Shown here in pieces: positions 43,612 to 54,915 of a DNA stretch of 64,000 bases. The stretch's first letter is position 1; every line of letters starts with the position of its first letter. A program made the translations under genes and the position numbers. Under the pieces are notes generated by a model. That model was not told where the DNA came from and ran no database searches. It worked only from the letters and a program-made list of their open reading frames with translations. Source of the stretch: Betaproteobacteria bacterium (GTDB lineage Bacteria > Pseudomonadota > Gammaproteobacteria > Burkholderiales > Burkholderiaceae_F); the NCBI GenBank assembly GCA_016861185.1, contig BOKW01000007.1, positions 124,001-188,000 of the forward strand. Direction: 5' to 3'.

Positions 43612-43959
43612 CTAGAGCGACTTCATCGTTCCCTTCGGCAGCAGCGTCTGCACGGCCATCTTCTGCACCGAGATCTCCACCGGCTTGTCGCCGGCGCTGG
43701 CGATCTGCAGCGTGATGTACTGGTCCGACAGGTCGGTGATCTTGCCGACGATGCCGCCCGCGGTCAGCACCTCGTCGCCCTTGGCGAGGCCTTCGACCAT
43801 CGCCTTGTGTTCCTTCTGGCGCTTGGTCTGCGGGCGGATCAGCAGGAAATAGAAGACGACGAAGATCAGCACCATGAAGCCGATCGAGGTCAGCATCGAT
43901 TCGGCGCCGGGCTGGGCGGCGGGCGCGGTCTGAGCGAGCGCGTCGGAGATGAAGAACAT
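43612..43959 (-). CDS. yajC: YajC, Sec translocon accessory subunit
   Basis: 115 aa with one membrane helix at residues about 24-42 (SIGFMVLIFVVFYFLLIRPQ), followed by the conserved RPQTKRQKEHKAMVEGLAKGDEVLTAGGIVGKI. Non-essential partner of SecDF. ATG at 43959. Between yajC and secD (43514-43611) lies a GACTCCC-rich repeat-like stretch. Confidence 0.95.
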   Translation of the reverse strand: MFFISDALAQTAPAAQPGAESMLTSIGFMVLIFVVFYFLLIRPQTKRQKEHKAMVEGLAKGDEVLTAGGIVGKITDLSDQYITLQIASAGDKPVEISVQKMAVQTLLPKGTMKSL

Positions 43960-44066
43960 GCGTGACTCCAGGGCCGCGCACGCGCGGCCGGTCGTGTGGT
44001 CTGAGCGCCGCCTCCCGCGCGCGGGTGCGGCTTCGGAAAGCGGCGGATTATAGCCAGCGCCCCCGC

Positions 44067-45230
<1,164 letters not shown>

Positions 45231-45246
45231 TTATTAGCGCGGCCGA

Positions 45247-45356
45247 AATCCCCCGCACGCTGCGCGTGCGCCCCCATTTCAAATCCCCCGCACGCTACGC
45301 GTGCGCCCCCTTTTCCAAAGGGGGCGGGGCAGTGACCCCCCTTTCGTAAAGGGGGG
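45247..45356. repeat. Four tandem hairpins between queA and tgt
   Basis: Two copies of a unit AATCCCCCGCACGCT-CGCGTGCGCCCCC (hairpins at 45255-45269 and 45290-45304, stem GCACGC/GCGTGC, loop TGC or TAC), then GCCCCCTTT-TCC-AAAGGGGGC (45305-45325) and CCCCCCTTT-CGT-AAAGGGGGG (45336-45356). All stems are perfect. They fill the gap between two genes of one operon. Confidence 0.8.
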
Positions 45357-45382
45357 CAGGGGGGATTCCTCCGACCTCCCAT

Positions 45383-46429
45383 CTACGAACCCCGCTCCAA
45401 CAGCATCGCGTCCCCGTAGCTGAAGAACCGATACCGCTGCGCGATCGCGTGCGCGTACGCGCTGCGGATCCGCTCGATGCCCGCGAACGCCGATACCAGC
45501 ATCAGCAGCGTCGAGCGCGGCAGATGGAAGTTCGTGATCAGCCGGTCGACGACGCGGAACCGGAAACCCGGAACGACGAACAGTTGCGTTTCGCGCGCGC
45601 CCGACTGCACGCGGACACCGTCCGGCGCGTCGATCGCCGCCGATTCGAGCGCGCGCAGGCTCGTCGTGCCGACCGCGGTGACGCGCCGGCCTTCGGCGAG
45701 CGCGCGATTGATCGCATCGGCCGCGGCCGGCGCGATCTCGTACCACTCACTGTGCATCACGTGATCGCGGATGCGTTCGACGCGGACCGGCTGGAAGGTG
45801 CCGGCGCCGACGTGCAGCGTCACGTGCGCGAACTCGACCCCGCGCGCGCGCAGCCGTTCGAGCAGCGGCTGCGTGAAGTGCAACCCGGCCGTCGGCGCGG
45901 CGACCGCACCCGGCCGCGCCGCGTACACGGTCTGATAGCGCGCAGCGTCTTGCGCATCGTCGGGATGCGCGATGTAGGGCGGCAGCGGCACGTGACCATG
46001 GCGCTCGAGCGCGGCGAAAACCTCGCCGTCGAAGGCGAGCACGAAGAAATCCTGCTCGCGCCCGAGCACGGTCGCCGTGACCGGATCGCGATCGCCGAAC
46101 ACGAAGGCCTGTCCCGGCTTCGGCGTATGGCTCGTGCGCACGAGCGCGAGCGCGCGGCGCGGCTCGACGATGCGCTCGACCAGCACCTCGACCTTGCCGC
46201 CGGTGGGCTTCCGTCCGAGCAGCCGCGCCTTGATGACCTTGGTGTCGTTGAAGACCAGCAGCTCGCCCGGCGCGACCAGCCGCTCGAGATCCGTGAAAGC
46301 CAGGTCCGTCAGCCGATCGCGCTCGACGTGCAGCAGCCGGCTCGCCGCGCGGTCGGGCAGCGGATGCTGCGCGATCAGATCGCTCGGCAGTTCGTAGTCG
46401 AAATCGGCGACGGTGAGTTCGCGATCCAT
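45383..46429 (-). CDS. queA: S-adenosylmethionine:tRNA ribosyltransferase-isomerase
   Basis: 348 aa. QueA moves ribose from SAM to preQ1 in tRNA, forming epoxyqueuosine. [49 protein letters not shown] and [21 protein letters not shown] are the classical blocks. ATG at 46429. It is the first gene of the queA-tgt-yajC-secDF run, with the tandem hairpins separating it from tgt, and lies just downstream of tRNA-Leu. Confidence 0.97.
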   Translation of the reverse strand: MDRELTVADFDYELPSDLIAQHPLPDRAASRLLHVERDRLTDLAFTDLERLVAPGELLVFNDTKVIKARLLGRKPTGGKVEVLVERIVEPRRALALVRTSHTPKPGQAFVFGDRDPVTATVLGREQDFFVLAFDGEVFAALERHGHVPLPPYIAHPDDAQDAARYQTVYAARPGAVAAPTAGLHFTQPLLERLRARGVEFAHVTLHVGAGTFQPVRVERIRDHVMHSEWYEIAPAAADAINRALAEGRRVTAVGTTSLRALESAAIDAPDGVRVQSGARETQLFVVPGFRFRVVDRLITNFHLPRSTLLMLVSAFAGIERIRSAYAHAIAQRYRFFSYGDAMLLERGS

Positions 46430-46500
46430 GGCTTGACCGGCCAGGGAAGGGCTGTTTCACCGTCGAGGTGCCGCGATCGGCCTCGGCGGTGCGAACGAGT

Positions 46501-46587
46501 TGGTGCCGGGAGCGAGAATCGAACTCGCACGGTATCGCTACCGCGGGATTTTGAGTCCCGTGCGTCTACCAGTTCCGCCATCCCGGC
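46501..46587 (-). tRNA. tRNA-Leu (anticodon CAA)
   Basis: 87 nt with encoded CCA. Acceptor GCCGGGA pairs with TCCCGGC; anticodon stem CGGGA/TCCCG with loop CTCAAAA, anticodon CAA; long variable arm (CGGTAGCGATACCG); T stem GCGAG/CTCGC with loop TTCGATT. All arms close, so it should be functional and decode UUG. Confidence 0.96.
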
Positions 46588-46588
46588 T

Positions 46589-46734
46589 GTGTTCAAAGAG
46601 CGGGGCGGGATTTTGGCTCCGGCCGCTCGCTTGCGCGAGCTTAACTTGCCGTGCAAGTTAGCCTTCGCCGCAGTGTCCCGGCCGAGCCGGGACACTGTGA
46701 GTCCCGTGCGTCTACCAGTTCCGCCATCCCGGCT
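46589..46734 (-). repeat. Hairpin triplet and duplicated tRNA-Leu 5' half
   Basis: The 37 bp at 46698-46734 repeat exactly the 5' half of the tRNA gene (46552-46588), 146 bp away. Between the copies lie three perfect hairpins: GCTCGC/GCGAGC (46625-46640), TAACTTGC/GCAAGTTA (46642-46660) and CAGTGTCCCGGC/GCCGGGACACTG (46671-46697, 12-bp stem, 3-nt loop). The second tRNA copy lacks its 3' half and cannot be a tRNA. Confidence 0.85.
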
Positions 46735-46780
46735 CGGGCGGCGGATTATCCGCGAAAGCGCTGCGCCAGCCAAACCCGCA

Positions 46781-48685
46781 TCAGATCACGATCTGCGTGC
46801 CGATCTCGATCACGCGGCCGGGCGGCAGGCGGAAGAAGTCGGACGCCGGCTGCGCGTTGCGGCTCATCCATGCGAACAACCGCTTGCGCCAGCGCGCCAT
46901 GCCGCCGCGCCGGTCGGGGATCAGCGTTTCGCGCGACAGGAAGAACGAGGTCTGCTCCGGGATCAGTTCGAAGTCGTAATGACGCGACAGCAGCTTCGCG
47001 ATGTCGACGATGTCGTACGAATCGTGGAAACCGCGGTGCAGCGCGACGTGATAGCAGCCGTCGCCCAGATCGCGGATGCGGGCGGCGCTCTCCGGCGGCA
47101 CGTGCGGCTCGTTCTCCGCGACCGCGGTCAGGAAGATCAGCCGCTCGTGCATGACGCGGTTGTGCTTGAGGTTGTGCAGCAGCGAAACAGGGATCAGGTC
47201 GAGCACCGGCGTCATGAACACGGCCGTGCCCTCCACCCGCTGCGGCGGATAGGTCGTCAGGCTCTTCAGGAAAGGTTCGAGCGCGATGCCGCTGCGCTTC
47301 AGTTCGCTGCGCACGAGTTCGCGGCCGCGCTGCCAGGTCGCGAGCACGGCGAAGATCGCCGCCGCGAATGCGAGCGGAAACCAGCCGCCGTGCGGGATCT
47401 TCGCCGTGTTGGCGGCGAGGAACAGCAGGTCGAGCAGCGCGAGCGGGGCGAACACCAGCAGCACGCGCTGCGCCGGCCAGGCCCAGCCCCACGCGGCCAC
47501 GAAGGCCACGCCGAGCGTCGTGACCACCATCGTGGAGACGACCGCGACGCCGTACGCGGCGGCGAGGTTCGAAGAGCTGCCGAACGCGAGCACCAGCGCG
47601 ATCACGGCCGCGAGCAGCAGCCAGTTGACGGCCGGCACGTAGATCTGCCCGGCCTCGGTCGCGGACGTGAACTCGATCCTCGTGCGCGGCGCCAGCCCCA
47701 GCTTGATCGCCTGGCTCGTCAGCGAGAAGGCGCCCGAGATCACCGCTTGCGACGCGATCACCGTCGCCGCGGTCGCAAGCAGCACGAGCGGAAGCTGCAG
47801 CCAGACGGGCGCGAGCAGGAAGAACGGGTTGCGCGCGGCTTCGGCGTCGGCGAGCACCAGTGCACCCTGGCCGAAGTAGTTCAGCAGCAGGCTCGGCATC
47901 ACCAGAGCGAACCACGCGCGCTGGATCGGCCGGCGGCCGAAGTGGCCCATGTCGGCGTACAGCGCCTCGCCGCCGGTGACGGTGAGGAAAACGGCGGCGA
48001 GCACGACCAGCGTCAGCGCGGGATCGCGCAGCGCGAACGCGAGCGCGTGCGCCGGCTCGATCGCGCGCAACACGTCGGGACGCTGCGCGATCTGCAGCGC
48101 GCCGAGCACGGCGAGCACCGCGAACCACAGCAGCATGATTGGCCCGAACAATCCGCCGATCTGCGCCGTTCCGCGCCGCTGGACGAGGAACAGCGCGACC
48201 AGGATCGCGATCGTCGCCGGCAGCACGTAGTCCTTCGCGGCCGGCGTGACGACCTCCAGGCCCTCGACGGCGGACAGCACCGAAATCGCCGGCGTGATCA
48301 CGCTGTCGCCGTAGAACATCGCCGCGCCGGCCAGACCGAAGCCGATCGCAGCGCCGCGCCAGCGTCCTTCGGCCGGCATCTGCCGCAGCACGAGCGCCAG
48401 CAGCGCAAGGATGCCGCCTTCACCCTGATTGTCCGCTCTGAGCACCAGCAGCACGTACTTGATCGAGACCACCAGCGTGACCGCCCAGAAGATCATCGAC
48501 AACACGCCGTAGATGCTGGCGGGGTCGACGCCGGCGCCGTGTGCGCCGGTCAGGCTCTCGCGGAAGGCGTACAGCGGGCTGGTGCCGATGTCGCCGTAGA
48601 CGACGCCGAGCGTGGCGAGCAGCAGCCCGGCCGCGGGGCGGCGTTCGGCTTCGTCGTCGCTGGTCGTCGCGACCGGACTGTTCAC
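46781..48685 (-). CDS. kup: Kup potassium uptake permease
   Basis: 634 aa from GTG at 48685. LGVVYGDIGTSPLYAFRESL is the family signature; the first two-thirds has about 12 membrane helices (AMFYGDSVITPAISVLSAVEGL, GEALYADMGHFGR), followed by a soluble C-terminal domain (VPPESAARIRDLGDGCYHV). A low-affinity K+ (or K+/H+) symporter of the inner membrane. Length is normal. It is upstream of the tRNA-Leu locus and transcribed in the same direction. Confidence 0.96.
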   Translation of the reverse strand: MNSPVATTSDDEAERRPAAGLLLATLGVVYGDIGTSPLYAFRESLTGAHGAGVDPASIYGVLSMIFWAVTLVVSIKYVLLVLRADNQGEGGILALLALVLRQMPAEGRWRGAAIGFGLAGAAMFYGDSVITPAISVLSAVEGLEVVTPAAKDYVLPATIAILVALFLVQRRGTAQIGGLFGPIMLLWFAVLAVLGALQIAQRPDVLRAIEPAHALAFALRDPALTLVVLAAVFLTVTGGEALYADMGHFGRRPIQRAWFALVMPSLLLNYFGQGALVLADAEAARNPFFLLAPVWLQLPLVLLATAATVIASQAVISGAFSLTSQAIKLGLAPRTRIEFTSATEAGQIYVPAVNWLLLAAVIALVLAFGSSSNLAAAYGVAVVSTMVVTTLGVAFVAAWGWAWPAQRVLLVFAPLALLDLLFLAANTAKIPHGGWFPLAFAAAIFAVLATWQRGRELVRSELKRSGIALEPFLKSLTTYPPQRVEGTAVFMTPVLDLIPVSLLHNLKHNRVMHERLIFLTAVAENEPHVPPESAARIRDLGDGCYHVALHRGFHDSYDIVDIAKLLSRHYDFELIPEQTSFFLSRETLIPDRRGGMARWRKRLFAWMSRNAQPASDFFRLPPGRVIEIGTQIVI

Positions 48686-48793
48686 GGCAGTGTGTTCAGG
48701 CCGCGCCGGCGTCCGTCGCGCAGGACGCGGCCGATGCGGCGAAGGAGGAAGACACGGACCAGGCGGACGCGGCGGCGCGACGGCCCGACGCGA

Positions 48794-49702
<909 letters not shown>

Positions 49703-49735
49703 TTACCGATCGCGGATGGCGCGACCGGCGGCGGC

Positions 49736-50563
49736 TCAATAGCTGTGCTCGGGACCGGGGAAGGTGCGCGCCTTGACCGCGGCGACATAGGCTTCGACGG
49801 CGGCGCGGATGCCGGGTGCCCCGTCTATGAAGTTGCGCACGAAGCGCGGCCGGCGACCCGGATAGACGTCCAGCATGTCGTGCAGCACCAGCACCTGGCC
49901 CGAGCAGTCGACGCCGGCGCCGATGCCGATCGTCGGGATGGCAAGCGACCGCGTGACCTCGGCCGCCAGGGCCGCCGGCACCAGTTCGAGCACGAGCATC
50001 GTCGCGCCGGCCTCCTGCAGCGCGAGCGCGTCGCGCTTCAGTTGCGCGGCGGCCTCGTCGGTCCTGCCCTGTACGCGGTAGCCGCCCAGCGCGTGGATCG
50101 ACTGCGGCGTCAACCCCAGATGCGCGCACACCGGGATACCGCGCGTCGTCATCCGCCGCACGGTCGGCGCCAGCCACGCGCCGCCTTCGAGCTTGACCAT
50201 CTGCGCGCCGGCGGCCATCAGCCGCGCCGCGTTGTCGTACGCCGCGAGCGGCGACGCCTGGTAGCTGCCGAAAGGCATGTCCGCGATCAGCCACGCGCGC
50301 CGCGCCGTCTGCGCGACGCACTTCGTGTGATACGCGACGTGCTCGATCGTCACCGGCAGCGTCGAGCGCTCGCCCTGGATCACCATGCCGAGTGAATCGC
50401 CGACCAGCAGCACGTCGACGCCGCATTCGTCGAGCAGTGCCGCGAAGCTCGCGTCGTAGCAGGTCAGCATCGCGATCGGCTCGCCTTGCGCGTGCATCTC
50501 CAGCAGGCGCGGCAGCGTGACCGGTTTTCGTTCGGCGGGCGGGGGTGGGGTGTGCACGCTCAT
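49736..50563 (-). CDS. panB: 3-methyl-2-oxobutanoate hydroxymethyltransferase
   Basis: 275 aa. PanB makes ketopantoate from the valine precursor and methylene-tetrahydrofolate. [40 protein letters not shown] and [23 protein letters not shown] are diagnostic, with the Mg ligands Asp in VGDS and Asp in IADMPFG. ATG at 50563. With panC it supplies pantothenate for coenzyme A; the upstream ilvE-type pathway provides its substrate. Confidence 0.97.
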   Translation of the reverse strand: MSVHTPPPPAERKPVTLPRLLEMHAQGEPIAMLTCYDASFAALLDECGVDVLLVGDSLGMVIQGERSTLPVTIEHVAYHTKCVAQTARRAWLIADMPFGSYQASPLAAYDNAARLMAAGAQMVKLEGGAWLAPTVRRMTTRGIPVCAHLGLTPQSIHALGGYRVQGRTDEAAAQLKRDALALQEAGATMLVLELVPAALAAEVTRSLAIPTIGIGAGVDCSGQVLVLHDMLDVYPGRRPRFVRNFIDGAPGIRAAVEAYVAAVKARTFPGPEHSY

Positions 50564-50617
50564 GGGATCACCTGTGTGCGGCGCGCCGCGCGCTCGCGCG
50601 GGGGCGGCCCGACGATA

Positions 50618-51261
<644 letters not shown>

Positions 51262-51265
<4 letters not shown>

Positions 51266-51606
51266 GTCGAACGGAAGATGAAGTACACGGCGCCCAACAG
51301 GCACAGCGCGGCCCACAGGTAGTCGAGCCGCAGCGGCTCCTTCATGTACAGCACGGCGAACGGGACGAACACCGACAGCGTGATCACTTCCTGCAGGATC
51401 TTGAGCTGGCCGACCGAGTACGCGGTATAGCCGATGCGGTTGGCCGGCACCTGCAGAAGATACTCGGCCAGCGCGATGCCCCAACTGACCAGCGCGGCGA
51501 TCCACCACGGCTTGTCGTTGAGGTCGCGCAGATGCGCGTACCACGCGAAGGTCATGAAGACGTTCGACGCGACGAGCAGCAGCGTGGTCTGCGCGAGTAC
51601 CGGCAT
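51262..51606 (-). CDS. DMT-family protein (DUF486)
   Basis: 114 aa, four membrane helices. SNVFMTFAWYAHLRDLNDKPWWIAALVSWGIALAEYLLQVPANRIGY and the C-terminal YLWAALCLLGAVYFIFR match the DUF486 group of small DMT-like membrane proteins. Small DMT proteins usually act as dimers; the substrate is unknown. ATG at 51606; overlaps the deoxynucleoside kinase gene by 4 bp and follows folK by 13 bp. Confidence 0.88.
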
Positions 51607-51619
51607 CGGTCGGCGCCGG

Positions 51620-52123
51620 TCAGGGTTGCGGCGCGGCGGCTTCGAAGGGCTCGACGCGCTGGTCGGCGACTCCGTCGAGGAAGCGCGCCGCCGGTCCCAG
51701 CCCGGGCAGCACGACATCGGGCGCGATGTCCAGCAGCGGCCGCAGCACGAACGCGCGTTCGTGCAGGCGCGGATGCGGCAGCGTCAGCGGCGTGCTGCGC
51801 ACGATCAGATCGCCGACCAGCAGCAGGTCCAAGTCCACTTTGCGCGGCGCGTTCTTGTGCGCGCCGCGCCGCTTGCGGCCGAGCATCATCTCGATGTCGA
51901 GCAGGTGCAGCAGCAGCCCGTAGGGCTCCAGCTCGGTGTCGACGCCGGCGACGGCATTGATGAAGTCCGGCCCCGGCGCATCGATCGGCGCCGTGCGGTA
52001 GTAGGGCGAAACGGCGACGAACTGGGACCGCTCGATCGACTTCAGCGATTCGACCGCCGCGTCGAGCGTGGCGACGAGGTCGCCCTGGTTCGCTCCCAGC
52101 CCGATGTATGCGCGTCGCTTCAA
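51620..52123 (-). CDS. folK: HPPK, 6-hydroxymethyl-dihydropterin pyrophosphokinase
   Basis: 167 aa from a TTG at 52123 (GAGG lies 9-13 bp upstream; no ATG is available before the conserved start RAYIGLGANQGD). VSPYYRTAPIDAPGPDFINAV, RKVDLDLLLVGD and LPHPRLHERAFVLRPLLDIAP are the HPPK blocks. It makes the pyrophosphorylated pterin for folate. It begins 10 bp after pcnB, an order shared with many proteobacteria. Confidence 0.95.
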   Translation of the reverse strand: MKRRAYIGLGANQGDLVATLDAAVESLKSIERSQFVAVSPYYRTAPIDAPGPDFINAVAGVDTELEPYGLLLHLLDIEMMLGRKRRGAHKNAPRKVDLDLLLVGDLIVRSTPLTLPHPRLHERAFVLRPLLDIAPDVVLPGLGPAARFLDGVADQRVEPFEAAAPQP

Positions 52124-52133
52124 CGATCGATCC

Positions 52134-53504
52134 TCACTGTGGTGCGGCGGTGCGCGCCGCGCCGCCGCCGCGCCCGCGCCGCCGGCGCCGCCGTGCGCCC
52201 GCCCCGGGCACGCCGCTCGCGTGCGCGGCCGCGACGAGTTGTTCGCGTTCGGCGTCGGTCGCGTGCATGAACCCGGTCCACCATTCGCCGAGTTCGGCGG
52301 GCGCCTCCTCGGCCGCGCAGCGCAGCACGAGAAAATCATAACCGGCGCGCAGCCGCAGGTGCTCGAGCAGCTTGAACGGCGCGCGCCCGGTGCGCCGCTC
52401 GAAGCGCGGCTGCAGCATCCAGATCTCGCGCATGTCGGACGTATAGCGGCGCTGGATCGCGAGCTTCTCGGTCTGCGCTTCGAGCACGTCGTCGATCGCG
52501 GCATCGAGCGCGGGGATGCGATGCTCGCCGCGCGCCTCGCGCTCCTTCCAGCGCTTCAGCACCTCGTGCCACAGCAGCGTGGCGAACAGGAAGCCCGGGG
52601 CGATGTGCTTGCCGGTCTGCACGCGCTCGTCGGTGCGCGACAGCGCGAGCATCACGAAGCGCTCGCCCGCGGGCTGCTCGAGGATCACGTCGAGCAGCGG
52701 CAGCAGGCCGTGGTGCAGCCCCTCGGCGCGCAGGCGCATGATGCAGGCCACGCTGTGGCCGCTCGTCAGCAGCTTCAGCATCTCGTCGAACAGCCGCGCC
52801 GCCGGGACGTTTTCGATCAGCGGCGCCATGCGGCGGATCGGTTCGCGCGTGGCTTCGTCGATCTGGAAACCGAGCTTGGCGGCGAAGCGCACCGCGCGCA
52901 GCATGCGCACGGGGTCCTCGCGGTAGCGCGTCTCGGGATCGCCGATGATGCGCAGCCGCTTGCGCCGCAGGTCCTTGACGCCGTCGTGGTAGTCGAGCAC
53001 GGTCTCCGTCAGCGGGTCGTAGTACAGCGCGTTGATCGTGAAGTCGCGCCGCGCCGCGTCCTCGTGCTGCGCGCCGAACAGGTTGTCGGCCAGCACGCGA
53101 CCGTGCTCGTCGGTCTGCCGCTCGGGATTGTCCAGCGCGCGGAAGGTCGACACCTCGATCGTCTCGCTGCCGAACATCACGTGCACGAGGCGGAAGCGGC
53201 GGCCGATGATGATCGCGCGGCGGAAGTGCGACTTGACCTGCTCGGGCGTGGCGTCGGTGGCGACGTCGAAGTCCTTCGGCGTGACGCCGAGCAGCAGGTC
53301 GCGCACGGCGCCGCCGACGATGTAGGCCCGGTGGCCCGCCTTCTGCAGCGTCTCGCACACGCGCACGGCGTTGCGCGGCACGCGGTTGCGGTCGATGCCG
53401 TGTTCGGCGACGGGGATGCGCTTGGGCTCGCGCCTGACGCGCGCCGGCCGCGCCAGCGATCGGGAAAAAAGCGTGGAGACCTTCTGGACGAGGCGTTTGA
53501 TCAT
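52134..53504 (-). CDS. pcnB: Poly(A) polymerase I
   Basis: 456 aa. The class II nucleotidyltransferase motif AYIVGGAVRDLLLGVTPKDFDVATDATPE and RRDFTINALYYDP, LRIIGDPETRYREDPVRMLRAVRFAAKL identify PcnB (the E. coli-like subgroup, rather than CCA-adding enzyme, is supported by the N-terminal HGIDRNRVPRNAVRV). The C-terminus is a basic low-complexity tail (GAGARRRRRRGRGGG) that probably binds RNA. ATG at 53504, 3 bp after the HAD gene stop. RNA turnover by 3' adenylation. Confidence 0.95.
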   Translation of the reverse strand: MIKRLVQKVSTLFSRSLARPARVRREPKRIPVAEHGIDRNRVPRNAVRVCETLQKAGHRAYIVGGAVRDLLLGVTPKDFDVATDATPEQVKSHFRRAIIIGRRFRLVHVMFGSETIEVSTFRALDNPERQTDEHGRVLADNLFGAQHEDAARRDFTINALYYDPLTETVLDYHDGVKDLRRKRLRIIGDPETRYREDPVRMLRAVRFAAKLGFQIDEATREPIRRMAPLIENVPAARLFDEMLKLLTSGHSVACIMRLRAEGLHHGLLPLLDVILEQPAGERFVMLALSRTDERVQTGKHIAPGFLFATLLWHEVLKRWKEREARGEHRIPALDAAIDDVLEAQTEKLAIQRRYTSDMREIWMLQPRFERRTGRAPFKLLEHLRLRAGYDFLVLRCAAEEAPAELGEWWTGFMHATDAEREQLVAAAHASGVPGAGARRRRRRGRGGGAARTAAPQ

Positions 53505-53507
53505 CGT

Positions 53508-54194
53508 TCAGGCGGCGCGCTCGAACAGTTCCAGCACCGGCCAGTTCCGCGCGGCCGCCACCGCGCGCAGCTTGGCGTCGCCGTTGGTCACGACCGCCCG
53601 CCCGCCGGCTGCGGCCACGCGCTCGAGCAGCGGCAGATCGACGATCGAGTCGCTGTAGAACGCGAGCGATTCGCAGCGCTCGAAGGTCGCGCCGCGCTGC
53701 GCCAGGAAATCCTCGACCTTGCGCACCTTGCCTGCGCCGTGCGAATGCGTGCCGACGTGGCGGCCGGTGAACTCGCCGTCGCGCTCCTCGGGTTCGACCG
53801 CGAGAAGATGCTCGACGCCGAAGGCGTCGGCGATCGGTCGCGCGACGAAGGCGTTGGTGCCCGTGACGACGGCCAGCTCGTCGCCGGCGCGGCGATGCAC
53901 GTCGACCAGTTCGAGCGCCTCGCGCCGCACGTGCGGCAGCACGCGGCCGCGCACGAACTCCGCGCGCAGGCGTTCGAGCTGCGCGCGCGGAAATCGCGCC
54001 AGCAGCCCCATCTGGAAGTCCAGGTACGCGAGGGCGTCGAAGCAACCCGCCGCGTAGGTGTCGGTGAATTCGCGGATGCGCGCGCCGTAGCTCGCCGCGT
54101 CGAGCCCGCCAGCGCGTACGACGAAGTGCGACCAGTCGTCGGCGCTGTCGATCGGCAGCAGCGTGCGGTCGAGGTCGAACAGCGCGAGCCTCAT
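53508..54194 (-). CDS. HAD-family phosphatase (SerB-like)
   Basis: 228 aa. HAD motif I LALFDLDRTLLPIDS, motif II VVTGTNAF, motif III-IV LAFYSDSIVDLPLLERV. This is the HAD-IB (SerB-like) subfamily often placed next to pcnB in betaproteobacteria. Substrate not assigned; histidinol- or phosphoserine-type phosphatases are the nearest named relatives. ATG at 54194. Downstream of hda on the same strand with a 73-bp gap. Confidence 0.9.
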   Translation of the reverse strand: MRLALFDLDRTLLPIDSADDWSHFVVRAGGLDAASYGARIREFTDTYAAGCFDALAYLDFQMGLLARFPRAQLERLRAEFVRGRVLPHVRREALELVDVHRRAGDELAVVTGTNAFVARPIADAFGVEHLLAVEPEERDGEFTGRHVGTHSHGAGKVRKVEDFLAQRGATFERCESLAFYSDSIVDLPLLERVAAAGGRAVVTNGDAKLRAVAAARNWPVLELFERAA

Positions 54195-54267
54195 CGGCTG
54201 CTCCGGCGCGAACCGCCCGCGCGGACTGCGCCCGGCCGGCAGGGTTTGTCGTTCATCGGACGCGATT

Positions 54268-54915
54268 CTACGTGCCGCCCGCCAGCCATTCGCGCAGCAG
54301 CGGTACGGTCAGCGCGCGGCGGCGCGCGAGCGCGTAGGCGTCGAGCGCGTCGAGCGCGGCGACCAGCGTGCGCAGGTCGCGCGGCAGGTGCGTCAGCATG
54401 TACGGGATCAGATCGTCGGACACCGCCACGCCGCGCGTGGCGGCATGCGCGGCGAGCGCGGCTGTCTTCTCCGCGTCGCTCAGCGCGTGAAGCTGATAGA
54501 CGAGCCCCCACGCGAGCCGCGTGCGCAGGTCTTCGCGCAGCGCGAGCTGTGCCGGCGGCAGCGGGCCGGCAACGGCGCAGGCGGCGTCCACCCGCGCGCG
54601 GACTGCGTTCAGCCGGTTGAAGAGCGCCACCTGCGCGGCGGCGTCGAGCCGGTGGACGTCGTCGACGAGCGTCAGTCCCGGCGAATCCGGCGCGCCGTCC
54701 GGCGACCACCAGGCGGCGCGGGGCGCGCGTGCAAGCGCGGCGAGCAGATGCGTGCGGCCGCTGCCGTCTTCGCCCCACAGGTAGACGATCCGCTCCGCGA
54801 GCGCGCCGCGCGCGAGCCGGCGCAGCGCGTCGAGCGCCTCCGCGTTGCGCCCGGCGACGAAGTTGTCGAGCGTGGGCTCGCGCGGCTGCAGCAGATCCAG
54901 CGCGAGTTGGCTCAT
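54268..54915 (-). CDS. hda: Hda, DnaA regulatory inactivator
   Basis: 215 aa. AAA+ homologue of DnaA domain III. N-terminal QLALDLLQPREPTLDNFVAGRNAEA has the clamp-binding motif QLALDL; P-loop-like GEDGSGRTHLLAALA, LTLVDDVHRLDA (Walker B) and LPRDLRTLVAALDALD (sensor 2) follow. In E. coli Hda with the clamp drives ATP hydrolysis on DnaA. ATG at 54915 overlaps the AI-2E gene by 4 bp. Somewhat short, with a reduced P-loop (GSGRT), as in other betaproteobacteria. Confidence 0.93.
   Translation of the reverse strand: MSQLALDLLQPREPTLDNFVAGRNAEALDALRRLARGALAERIVYLWGEDGSGRTHLLAALARAPRAAWWSPDGAPDSPGLTLVDDVHRLDAAAQVALFNRLNAVRARVDAACAVAGPLPPAQLALREDLRTRLAWGLVYQLHALSDAEKTAALAAHAATRGVAVSDDLIPYMLTHLPRDLRTLVAALDALDAYALARRRALTVPLLREWLAGGT

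Noticed and set aside
46698..46734. A second functional tRNA-Leu
   Set aside because: Only the 5' half is present; the anticodon stem 3' side, variable arm, T arm and CCA are missing.
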